A DNA stretch of 64,000 nt from Mesorhabditis belari (taxonomy: Eukaryota > Nematoda > Chromadorea > Rhabditida > Rhabditidae). The notes under the pieces are model-generated. The model made no database searches and was not told the origin of the DNA. It was given only the letters and a program-made list of their open reading frames with translations. The stretch covers positions 2,745,641 to 2,809,640 of the forward strand of contig CAUEEP010000759.1 of assembly GCA_958450365.1 (NCBI GenBank). The letters run 5' to 3'. The position numbers and the translations under genes are program-made. Within the stretch, counting starts at the first letter, position 1; each line of letters starts with the position of its first letter. Below are positions 54,801 through 63,398 of the stretch, in pieces.

Positions 54801-57800
54801 TTACCAGACTTTCTGATGAACGATAGATCGAAGAACTGCTGGGCTCAGGCTGGTCAAGCCAGCAGCCAGACCAGCTTGTTCTTGGCCTTACTAGGTCTTG
54901 ACTTTCTGATGAACGATAGATCGAAGAACTGCTGGGCTCAGGCTGGTCAAGCCAGCAGCCAGACCAGCTTGTTCTTGGCCTTACTAGGTCTTGACTTTCT
55001 GATGAACGATAGATCGAAGAACTGTTGGGCTCAGAAGCTAGACCTGCATTAGATCTGCAATAGTCAGACTATCTCTCTGACTTGGCCTAGCCCAAGCCAA
55101 AGCCTGACTGCTGGGTGTTCCTGAATAATTAGGCCTGTAATATTCAGGCCTTATTCAGGAAGGCCTGTAATATTCGGGTCAGGAGCAGTCAAGGCAGTTC
55201 AGGTCAGACCTAGCTTCCCGTTTGGCCATCCTTACCTAGACTGTAACAGCTAACAGCAGGTCCTGTACCTGTAACAGCTAACAAGTCCTGTACCTGTAAC
55301 AACAAGAGCCAGAAAGCCAGTAGCTTGAAACTGATGATCACATTTATTTCCAGGTTTCCTCACCCTCTTTTTCGTTATCCTATGGCAATTAAGGGGGAGT
55401 TCCCGGCCGAGATCCTCGAAATACATCACTGCAACAGAGCTCGAGTATATCACCGGTAAAATAATAAAATAAACCGATCAAATAATCCAAGACGAGTATA
55501 GGATAGAACTAGCTTTAAAGTATAGAAAATTTTAAACTAGAAAATTTTAAACTATAACATTTTAAACTAGAAAATTTCAAACTTACCGTAACTTTCTAGG
55601 CCGTCGGGGGATTAAATGCCGTGCGAAGAGCGTCGTTTTGGACACTCCATGGAGAAATGTTCGGTTTTGATCTAAATTACCAAGTTTACCTACTCCGCTT
55701 TCAGATCCTTCTCTCGAAATGCGTTTTTGCAATTTGTGTGAACGCTTTCGCGCAATCGTTTGTTCTCACCGGTTTAATCACTTATTTACCAAAAATTCAA
55801 TCAAGAGGCTTTGAAAATGGATGTGGATACGGTAGGTTTTAGTAAATTATAGTTTTTTGATAAGTTGATTAGCTGATTATTAGTTGATTTTATTAGTTAA
55901 TTAGCTTGGTAATTGATTCAAAAAGCTTTAGACTAGAAGCCTAGAAGCCTAGAAGAGTTAGAAGACTAGAAGAGTTAGAAGACTAGAAGCCTAGAAGACT
56001 AGAAGACTAGAAGAGTTAGAAGACTAGAAGAGTTAGAAGACTAGAAGACTAGAAGCCTAGAAGACTAGAAGACTAGAAGAGTTAGAAGACTAGAAGAGTT
56101 AGAAGACTAGAAGACTAGAAGCCTAGAAGACTAGAAGACTAGAAGAGTTAGAAGACTAGAAGAGTTAGAAGACTAGAAGACTAGAAGCCTAGAAGACTAG
56201 AAGACTAGAAGAGTTAGAAGACTAGAAGAGTTAGAAGACTAGAAGCCTAGAAGCCTAGAAGAGTTAGAAGACTAGAAGAGTTAGAAGACTAGAAGACTAG
56301 AAGCCTAGAAGACTAGAAGACTAGAAGAGTTAGAAGACTAGAAGAGTTAGAAGACTAGAAGACTAGAAGCCTAGAAGACTAGAAGACTAGAAGAGTTAGA
56401 AGACTAGAAGAGTTAGAAGACTAGAAGACTAGAAGCCTAGAAGACTAGAAGCCTAGAAGACTAGAAGACTAGAAGAGTTAGAAGACTAGAAGAGTTAGAA
56501 GCCTAGAAGACTAGAAGAGTTAGAAGCCTTGAAGCTTTGTAAACTTGAAGCCACTGATTCATTTTCCCATCAACTTTGCGCTTAAACTCTTCCGGTTCAA
56601 TTACCCAACTTGACAATTACCCTCAATAGAGATCTCTATTGAGCTAGAGATCAATCAATTGAGCTAGAGATCTCTATTAAGCTAAAGATCTCTATTGAAC
56701 TAGCGATCTCTATTGAGCTAGAGATCCTATTAAGCTAGAGATCATTCAATTGAGCTAGAGATCAATCAATTGAGCTAGAGATTAATCAATTGAGCTAGAG
56801 ATCTCTATTGAGCTAGAGATCTCTATTGAACTAGAGATCAATCAATTGAGCTAGGAGCTAGAGATCTCTATTGAACTAGAGATCTCTATTAAGCTAGAGA
56901 TCTCTATTGAGCTAGAGCTCTCTATTGGGCTAGAGATCAATCAATTGAGCTTTTATTAAATTTTTAGAACGGAATCTGGTGTTCTGTACCGTTTTTCATA
57001 CAAATGGTAACTAAAATGTTGTTCGGTTTATCGGCGGATGCGACAAAGAAAAGAGGTGTCCCTGCGACAAGTGTCACAAAGGCTTTCAACGTTGTCGGTG
57101 AGTTGAAAAGCTCCCATTCAACTCCCATTCAACTCCCAACCATTTTAGCAACATTTGCCTCGGGTTCGTGCATTATGGTGGCTCCAATATTAGCCAATGT
57201 TTCGCCAACTCTCTCAATGTTGTCAATCTGTTTGGCAATGGGACTCTTCGGGGCATTTGTACCCGGCTACAATACAGCCATTGTTTGTGTCGCACCGCAG
57301 GTGAATAGAAAAAGAATAAAGCTATCAATTACAAGCTACAGGACTGAAATTTGAAATTCTGAACCTTAGAACCTTTCTAGACATTCTAGAACCCCACAGT
57401 AACCAACAGTACTCAATCCAGAGCTTTATCTGGATTGAGATATCTGGATTATCTATTAATACATCTATTATTAGGTTGGCGGGGAAATAATGCGCATTTT
57501 TTGACCCGAATTTCTCGAGTTTTTATCTTAAAAAAACAATAAATAAAACAGTAAATAAAACAATAAATAAAACAGTAAATAAAACAATAAATAAAGAGGA
57601 TTAATCTAAAAGGAGTCTCCATTATTATTTAAGAAATCATTCCATCTTTTGCACAATTCAATAATTCCATCTTCAAAGAACAACGAAAAATAGTTGGTGA
57701 CCGCATTTTCGACTTCCTGGGAATCCTTGAACAGCTAATCGGAGATGAACTGCTTTAGAGACCTGAATAAGTGATAGTCTGATGAGGCCAAGTCAGGGCT

Positions 57801-58754
57801 GTATGGGGCGTGAGGTAGAAGCCAATCTCTTCGATTTGTCGGAGTCCAGCCCAGCTCTTCGATTTGTTGGAGTCCAGCCAATCTCTTCGATTTGTTGGAG
57901 TCCAGCCAATCTCTTCGATTTGTTGGAGTCCAGCCAATCTCTTCGATTTGTCGGAGTCCAGCCAATCTCTTCGATTTGTCGGAGTCCAGCCAATCTCTTC
58001 GATTTGTTGGAGACCAGCCCAGCTCTTCGATTTGTTGGAGACCAGCCCAGCTCTTCGATTTGCTGGAGTCCAGCCCAGCTCTTCGATTTGCTGGAGTCCA
58101 GCCAATCTCTTCGATTTGTCGGAGTCCAGCCAATCTCTTCGATTTGTTGGAGTCCAGCCAATCTCTTCGATTTGTCGGAGTCCAGCCCAGCTCTTCGATT
58201 TGTTGGAGTCCAGCCAATCCAATAAGCAAACACAATCTCTGTTTTCTCTGTTTGTCTGACTTTCCCAAGAGCACGAGTTAAAAATTCGCATTATTTTCCC
58301 GCCAACCTAATAGTACTCGAATCTTACGGCACTTCCAGTCTAAAGCTTAAGCTTAGACTGGAAGTGCTTAGACTTAAGCTTCATAGCTTAAGATTAGCTA
58401 GTCATAAGATTAGCTAGATCATAGCTAAGCTAGCCATAAGCTAAGCTAGCCATAACCTAAGACGAAGCTGGAATGCTTTAAACGAAAATGTAAAGACTCA
58501 ATCCTTCTGTAAATCCTCAATATCTATAATACACTTTTCCAGTTCACCGCCACAATCTCCTCCTATCAACAACTTTATTCACAAGTTGGCAGCTTTCTTG
58601 CACCATTCCTCATCGGAATCCTCACAACAAGGGTTTGTTTTGGCATTTTGAAACAATCATGTTCAGCCAATCTCTTCGATTTGTTGGAGTCATTAACTCA
58701 TAACATTAATTGGAATCAACTTTCCAGTATTTTAAGGATTTAAAACTAGACTAG
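51817..58754 (+). CDS. SLC17-family major facilitator transporter (anion/cation symporter type)
   Basis: Exons (+): 51817-51823 (tentative), 51991-52108, 52203-52278, 52342-52448, 54044-54180, 54441-54535, 54577-54664, 55354-55455, 55600-55658, 55705-55831, 56968-57097, 57149-57300, 58543-58632, 58728-58754 (tentative). All introns are GT-AG and phases agree, except that exon 10 ends in phase 1 while exon 11 reads in phase 0. About 438 codons. Features of sialin / vesicular glutamate / phosphate-type carriers: TM1 (ALMLCLSMACNGLMRGSMSL), luminal loop with NST glycosylation site, DWSSEEQG before TM2, RFMMGFGSG in TM4, ISKWFPITEKS, VVLDTPWRN before TM7, NGIWCSVPFF in TM8 and GAFVPGYNTAIV in TM10. 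Eleven membrane helices can be counted. TM12 is missing: the reading after GILTTR ends in YFKDLKLD-stop. It probably moves organic anions or phosphate across a membrane, but the substrate cannot be told. The short first exon (M-A) is chosen because it gives the right phase. Confidence 0.88.
52870..53760 (-). repeat. Composite repeat in transporter intron 4
   Basis: Reverse complement of the composite at 43785-44880. It has GGGAGTTTGGGCGTCACTAT blocks (two near 53030-53100, another near 53250), ATGATTCAATGCCAAGCAAT twice, and about ten 31-base units with TTGAATTGATTTATTTGCAT (53355-53690). It makes this intron 1,595 bases, the largest in the gene. It contains GCGCGTAATCGCT near 52945, as in the U4 promoter. 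Confidence 0.88.
54780..55045. repeat. 93-bp tandem repeat in transporter intron 7
   Basis: Three near-identical units with GATGAACGATAGATCGAAGA and CAGCTTGTTCTTGGCCTTAC. The open frame through it is intronic. Confidence 0.92.
55925..56530. repeat. AGAAGACTAGAAGAGTT minisatellite in intron 10
   Basis: Nine-base units AGAAGACTAG, AGAAGAGTT and AGAAGCCTAG in an ordered pattern of about 63-72 bases. It adds about 600 bases of purine-rich sequence to the intron. Confidence 0.94.
56625..56955. repeat. GAGCTAGAGATCTCTATTGA array in intron 10
   Basis: About 15 units alternating GAGATCTCTATT with GAGATCAATCAATT. It ends immediately before the splice acceptor of exon 11. Confidence 0.93.
57471..58310. 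mobile_element. Dead irritans-type mariner in transporter intron 12
   Basis: Ends start TTAGGTTGGCGGGGAAATAA (left) and match the inverted right end. TA flanks lie at 57469-57470 and 58311-58312. Length is 840 bases. Minus-strand coding remnants are KIEELGW-like repeats, LLPHAPYSPDLASSDYHLFR (third catalytic residue block), a stop after LKQFISD, then VTNYFSLFFEDGIIELCKRW. The N-terminal half and the first two catalytic Asp residues are gone, replaced by a 28-bp array. Confidence 0.92.
57826..58218. repeat. 28-bp minisatellite grown from transposase coding sequence
   Basis: Fourteen units containing AATCTCTTCGATTTGTTGGA plus GTCCAGCC. Minus-strand translation of one unit gives IEELGW, a motif normally just upstream of PHPPYSPDL in mariner transposases, which places the source of the array. 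Because 28 is not a multiple of three, all three phases are open on both strands. Confidence 0.94.
58664..58691. repeat. Stray single copy of the 28-bp mariner minisatellite unit
   Basis: CAGCCAATCTCTTCGATTTG and TTGGAGTC match the array unit exactly. It lies in the next intron, about 350 bases beyond the right end of the mariner. Confidence 0.9.
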
Positions 58755-58774
58755 TTTTCTAGTTTGTTAGGTTT

Positions 58775-58955
58775 CTAGTTTGTTAGATTCCTTGTTTGTT
58801 AGATTCCTTGTTTGTTAGGTTTCTTGTTTGTTAGGTTTCTAGTTTGTTAGATTCCTTGTTTGTTAGATTCCTTGTTTGTTAGATTCCTTGTTTGTTAGGT
58901 TTATTGTTTGTTAGGTTTATTGTTTGTTAGGTTTATTGTTTGTTAGGTTTATTGT
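58775..58955. repeat. 16-bp minisatellite (GTTTGTTAGATTCCTT)
   Basis: About 12 units with GATTCC, GGTTTC and GGTTTA variants, just beyond the presumed end of the transporter coding region. Confidence 0.92.
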
Positions 58956-59159
58956 TCGATAGTAGAATATTACATTCAATATTACATTTACAATATTACA
59001 TTCAGTGACCTAAACTCTTTATTTCTTTAATCAATTTCAAATCTTGTGAACTATTGAAAGAGCTCTTGGAGCTGTGAATTGATTTAACCGATTACTGATG
59101 AACTTGGCACTAGACTTTAACGAGACAGATCGAAAAATCGCTTTTGAAGAGGGATTTTT

Positions 59160-59700
59160 GGAAAAGAAAAATCTGCTTGGTCTAAATTTACTCTCAAACA
59201 ATCGCTCATATCTTGTGACCAGTTTGTTTGTTTTTGTTCATTTAGGTATCAAATTAAAGTAGAGAAAATGTGTGTTTTGTTGGTATATAAAAGATATTTT
59301 TAGGGTTAACCAGTGCTTAGAAAAAAATGATTGAAAAATGGCAAAAATCGACTTGAAAAAAGCTTGCATTAAAAGAACCGCTCATATCTCGACGCCCCGA
59401 CATTTGTTTCTGCGTGCTTAGATATCAAATTAAAGCAGAGAAAATAAGTGTTTTGTTGGTATATAAGAGATATTTTTAGGGTTAACCAGTGCTTAGAAAA
59501 AAGTGATTGAAAAAGGATGTAAAATGATGAAAAATCTGCTTAGTCTAAATTTACTCTCAAACAGTCGCTCATATCTTGTGACCAGTTTGTTTGTTTTTGT
59601 TCATTTAGGTATCAAATTAAAGTAGAGAAAATGTGTGTTTTGTTGAGATATAAGAGATATTTTTAGCGTTAACCAGCGCTTAGAAAAAAGTGATTGAAAA
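59160..59700 (+). repeat. ~184-bp satellite-like repeat, 3 copies
   Basis: Copies are marked by CGCTCATATCT near 59201, 59382 and 59568. There are two subtypes: TCTTGTGACCAGTTTGTTTG and CTCGACGCCCCGACATTTG. Same family as 34725-35455 and 61420-62165. Confidence 0.92.
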
Positions 59701-59957
59701 TCGGCGAAAATTGGGGAAAAATCGCTTTTTTGATCCGAATTGAATCAGATGAGATCCGAATATCAAATCACTCCTTTTCCTTATCCCTTTCCATTACTCC
59801 ATCCCCTTTCCATCACTCCTTTTCCTTGTCCCCATTCAAACAGCTCTTTCCCGCGGCGTCCTTCTTTTCTGTGCGTTCTCTGCACTCCACCCTCCTCTTT
59901 GTGCGTTCTCTAAACGAGAGATCACACAGCTTGAAGAGATCTCAAAGATTTCCCCTC

Positions 59958-59973
59958 TAATCGCTCGCTTTCT
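59958..59973 (+). promoter_or_regulatory. Candidate proximal sequence element of U1
   Basis: TAATCGCTCGCTTTCT, 58 bases before the first base of U1. The same TAATCGCT plus TTTCT lies about 61 bases before U4. snRNA genes are known to use a proximal element at about this distance. Confidence 0.55.
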
Positions 59974-60015
59974 ACCCCATCGTGCCCCCATAACCGGCTC
60001 CTCTTCACCCCACAT

Positions 60016-60177
60016 AAACTTACCTGGCTGGGGGGCTCTCGCGATCATCAAGGCGGGACCCCCATGGCGAGGCTCGGCCATTGCACTTTAGGCTGGGTTG
60101 ACCTGTGTGGCAGTCCCGAGTTGGGATTCGCTAACAGCTTAATTTTTGCGTGAGGGGCTGCGTTCGCGCGGCCCTGC
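60016..60177 (+). ncRNA. U1 spliceosomal snRNA
   Basis: Begins AAACTTACCTGGCTGGGG, where ACTTACCTG pairs with 5' splice sites. Stem-loop I contains GATCATCAAGG (U1-70K site) and stem-loop II contains ATTGCAC (60080-60086, U1A site). The Sm site AATTTTTG lies at 60141-60148 and is followed by the GC-rich 3' stem-loop GGGGCTGCG-TTCG-CGCGGCCC. The length of 162 bases is normal. No disruption of any conserved part was seen, so it is probably functional. Transcribed by RNA polymerase II from its own promoter, and acts in nuclear pre-mRNA splicing. Confidence 0.96.
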
Positions 60178-60189
60178 TAAAGAACAAGA

Positions 60190-60555
60190 GTGAAATGAAA
60201 ACGTGTAAAGTTCAACGCTCAAGAGACTGGATCAAACGTTGCCTTGCCTTGCCTTTGCCTCAAAGCTCCACTCAAATATGGTACTTCAAATGCGCATGGT
60301 CGTCACAAGAAGCTCTCCAAACGGGCCGAACGCCATATCAGAAACAAAGCCTCAAACTCAACGAGGTCGGCAAATGAAATCAAGTGTGATTTGCAACTTC
60401 CAGTGTCAAAGTGGGCTGTTCTGAGAACCATCAACTCTTCTCCACATCTCACACGTCAGGTGATGAAGCCAGCACCTCGCTTAACTGCCATCCACAAACA
60501 GAACAGGTTGATCTTTGCTCGCGCAAACATGGCGACTAAGCGGAATCAGGTACAA
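60190..60555 (+). pseudogene. Tc3-like transposase N-terminal fragment
   Basis: Frame-shifted pieces give a first helix-turn-helix (RSRDWIKRCL), then LKYGTSNAHG, then KKLSKRAERHIRNKASNSTR, LPVSKWAVLRTINSSPHLTR, MKPAPRLTAIHK and IFARANMATKRNQ. These match the bipartite DNA-binding domain of Tc1/Tc3 transposases in order. The catalytic domain is absent: the sequence passes directly into the 13-bp array. It starts within about 15 bases of the U1 3' end. Confidence 0.85.
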
Positions 60556-60568
60556 CTAACCGGAATCA

Positions 60569-61310
60569 GTCCAACTGTAAAGTCCAACTGTAAAGTCCAA
60601 CTGTAAAGTCCAACTGTAAAGTCCAACCGTAGCGTCCAACTGTAGCGTCCAACTGTAAAGTCCAACTGTAAAGTCCAACTGTAAAGTCCAACTGTAGCGT
60701 CCAACTGTAAAGTCCAACTGTAAAGTCCAACTGTAAAGTCCAACTGTAGCGTCCAACTGTAAAGTCCAACTGTAGCGTCCAACTGTAAAGTCCAACTGTA
60801 AAGTCCAACTGTAAAGTCCAACTGTAGCGTCCAACTGTAAAGTCCAACTGTAGCGTCCAACTGTAAAGTCCAACTGTAAAGTCCAACTGTAAAGTCCAAC
60901 CGTAGCGTCCAACCGTAGCGTCCAACCGTAGCGTCCAACTGTAGCGTCCAACTGTAGCGTCCAACTGTAGCGTCCAACTGTAAAGTCCAACTGTAAAGTC
61001 CAACTGTAAAGTCCAACTGTAGCGTCCAACTGTAAAGTCCAACTGTAGCGTCCAACTGTAAAGTCCAACTGTAAAGTCCAACTGTAAAGTCCAACCGTAG
61101 CGTCCAACCGTAGCGTCCAACTGTAGCGTCCAACTGTAGCGTCCAACTGTAGCGTCCAACTGTAAAGTCCAACTGTAAAGTCCAACTGTAAAGTCCAACT
61201 GTAGCGTCCAACTGTAAAGTCCAACTGTAGCGTCCAACTGTAAAGTCCAACTGTAGCGTCCAACCGTAGCGTCCAACTGTAGCGTCCAACTGTAGCGTCC
61301 GACTGTAAAG
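60569..61310. repeat. 13-bp minisatellite (GTCCAACTGTAAA / GTCCAACTGTAGC)
   Basis: About 57 units of two main types, plus GTCCAACCGTAGC. Runs of the types repeat in a longer pattern. All three minus-strand phases stay open for more than 230 codons because 13 is not a multiple of three and no stop arises. These are not genes. Confidence 0.96.
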
Positions 61311-61419
61311 TTAGTTGACTTTATTTAACTTCAGTTGCTTCATTTAGCACATCAGAGATGAGAAAATGATATTTATATGTTACGTTCGTTATTGAATTGT
61401 TTTTGAATCGATATTTGAA

Positions 61420-62165
61420 CAATGAAAAATCTGCTTGGTCTAAATTTACTCTTAAACAATCGCTCATATCTCGACACCAGTATCTTTGTTTCAGCGTACT
61501 TAGATATCAAGTTAAAGTAGAGAAAATGGGTGATTTCTTGATATATAACGCTTATTTTTAGCGTTAACCAGTGCTTAGAAAAAGATGATTGAAAAATGAT
61601 GAAAAATGATGAAAAATCTGCTTAGTCTAAATTTACTCTCAAACAGTCGCTCATATCTTGTGACCAGTTTGTTTGTTTTTGTTCATTTAGGTATCAAATT
61701 AAAGTAGAGAAAATGTGTGTTTTATTGAGATATAAGAGATATTTTTAGCGTTAACCAGCGCTTAGAAAAAAGTGATTGAAAAATGGCAAAAATCGACTTG
61801 AAAAAAGCTTGCATTAAAAGAACCGCTCATATCTCGACGCCCGGACATTTGTTTCTGCGTGCTTAGATATCAAATTAAAGCAGAGAAAATAAGTGTTTTG
61901 TTGGTATATAAGAGATATTTTTAGGGTTAACCAGTGCTTAGAAAAAGATGATTGAAAAATGATGAAAAATGATGAAAAATCTGCTTAGTCTAAATTTACT
62001 CTCAAACAGTCGCTCATATCTTGTGACCAGTTTGTTTGTTTTTGTTCATTTAGGTATCAAATTAAAGTAGAGAAAATGTGTGTTTTGTTGGTATATAAAA
62101 GATATTTTTAGGGTTAACCAGTGCTTAGAAAAAAATGATTGAAAAATGGCAAAAAAGGCGATTTT
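61420..62165 (+). repeat. ~184-bp satellite-like repeat, 4 copies
   Basis: CGCTCATATCT lies near 61462, 61648, 61826 and 62010. The subtypes alternate as in the array at 59160-59700, suggesting a two-unit higher-order repeat. The two arrays flank U1 and the 13-bp array. Confidence 0.92.
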
Positions 62166-62546
62166 TTTGGATGGTATAAACTATCAAAAGTTGGTTTTGC
62201 AGTAAATCTATACCAATATCACGATTATCAAGATACTAAAAAAGCTTAATATCTAATCTACAAGTTCAAATTTAAAAGCTTTATTACAATTTTAGCAAGA
62301 TAAACTTTTCTCAAAGAAAAATTTCATTGTTTAGCTTTAGATTGGATTTTGTAGCTTTATTTTATCATAATAATCTTTGTAAATTGCTATAAAATAGCCT
62401 AATCAATATCCAAAAATAGTTTTCTTTTGAAATTTGGAAGAATTTGGAAGAAAAAGCAGAAAAAACTAGCCAAAACCGCTGACTCACTAAAAAGTCGTCC
62501 CTTTCCCTTTCCCCCGCGTTCTCTGTGTGTTCTCTGTGCACGCGCG
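62166..62546. other. Spacer and upstream region of U4
   Basis: AT-rich to about 62480, then a CT-rich stretch with CTCTGTGTGTTCTCTGTGCA. CTTTGTGCGTTCTCTAAACG lies about 119 bases upstream of U1, a similar word. No gene was recognised. Confidence 0.55.
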
Positions 62547-62566
62547 TAATCGCTTTCTTTTTGACG
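62547..62566 (+). promoter_or_regulatory. Candidate proximal sequence element of U4
   Basis: TAATCGCTTTCTTTTTGACG, starting 61 bases before U4. It shares TAATCGCT and its position with the element upstream of U1. Confidence 0.55.
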
Positions 62567-62607
62567 CACGCCTTTTCCACATACCCCTTCCTTTTCTCCC
62601 GTTCCTC

Positions 62608-62751
62608 AGCTTTGCGCAGAGGCGATAACGTGACCAATGAGGCTTAGCCGAGGTGCGTTTATTGCTGGTTGAAAACTGATACCAATTACCCGTCGCTATC
62701 TGCCCTGAAATATGGGTGTTAGCGCAATTTTTGGAAGGCCCTTGGGGCCAA
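62608..62751 (+). ncRNA. U4 spliceosomal snRNA
   Basis: Starts AGCTTTGCGCAG. The 5' stem-loop has the kink-turn CAATGAGG (62635-62642) and CCGAGG (62648-62653) that binds the 15.5K/SNU13 protein. GCGTTTATTGCTGGTTGAAA follows, including the strand that pairs with U6. The Sm site AATTTTTGG is at 62726-62734, followed by a short 3' stem GGCCC-TTG-GGGCC. The length of 144 bases is normal. All conserved parts are intact, so it is probably functional. A tandem array begins directly at its 3' end. Confidence 0.95.
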
Positions 62752-62753
62752 CA

Positions 62754-63398
62754 AATGCCTATAAATGCCTATAAATGCCAACAAATGCCAGCAAAGGCCA
62801 ACAAATGCCAACAGATGCCAACAAAGGCCAGCAAATCCCAACAAAGGCCAACAAAGGCCAACAAATGCCAACAGATGCCAACAAAGGCCAGCAAATCCCA
62901 ACAAAGGCCAACAAAGGCCAACAAATGCCTATAAATGCCAACAAAGGCCAACAAATGCCAGCAAAGGCCAGTAAAGGCCAGTAAAGGCCAGCAAAGGCCA
63001 ACAAATGCCAACAGATGCCAACAAAGGCCAGCAAATCCCAACAAAGGCCAACAAATGCCAACAAATGCCTATAAATGCCAACAGATGCCAACAAAGGCCA
63101 ACAAATGCCAGCAAAGGCCAGTAAAGGCCAGTAAAGGCCAGCAAAGGCCAACAAATGCCAACAGATGCCAACAAAGGCCAGCAAATCCCAACAAAGGCCA
63201 ACAAATGCCAACAAATGCCTATAAATGCCAACAGATGCCAACAAAGGCCAACAAATGCCAGCAAAGGCCAGTAAAGGCCAGTAAAGGCCAGCAAAGGCCA
63301 ACAAATGCCAACAGATGCCAACAAAGGCCAGCAAATCCCAACAAAGGCCAACAAATGCCAACAAATGCCTATAAATGCCTATAAATGCCTGTAAATCT
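62754..63398. repeat. 10-bp minisatellite (AACAAATGCC / AACAAAGGCC)
   Basis: About 64 units with AACAAATGCC, AACAAAGGCC, AGCAAAGGCC, AGTAAAGGCC, TATAAATGCC and AACAGATGCC variants. The order of variants repeats every ~18 units (about 180 bases). Open frames on both strands follow from the unit. It starts right after the U4 3' stem. Confidence 0.96.

Noticed and set aside
60016..60177. U1 pseudogene
   Set aside because: The 5' splice-site pairing region, U1-70K and U1A loops, Sm site and 3' stem are all intact, and a candidate promoter element is present.
60546..61289. Three minus-strand open frames of about 240 codons
   Set aside because: They are translations of a 13-bp repeat in each phase. 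A stop-free unit not divisible by three opens all phases.
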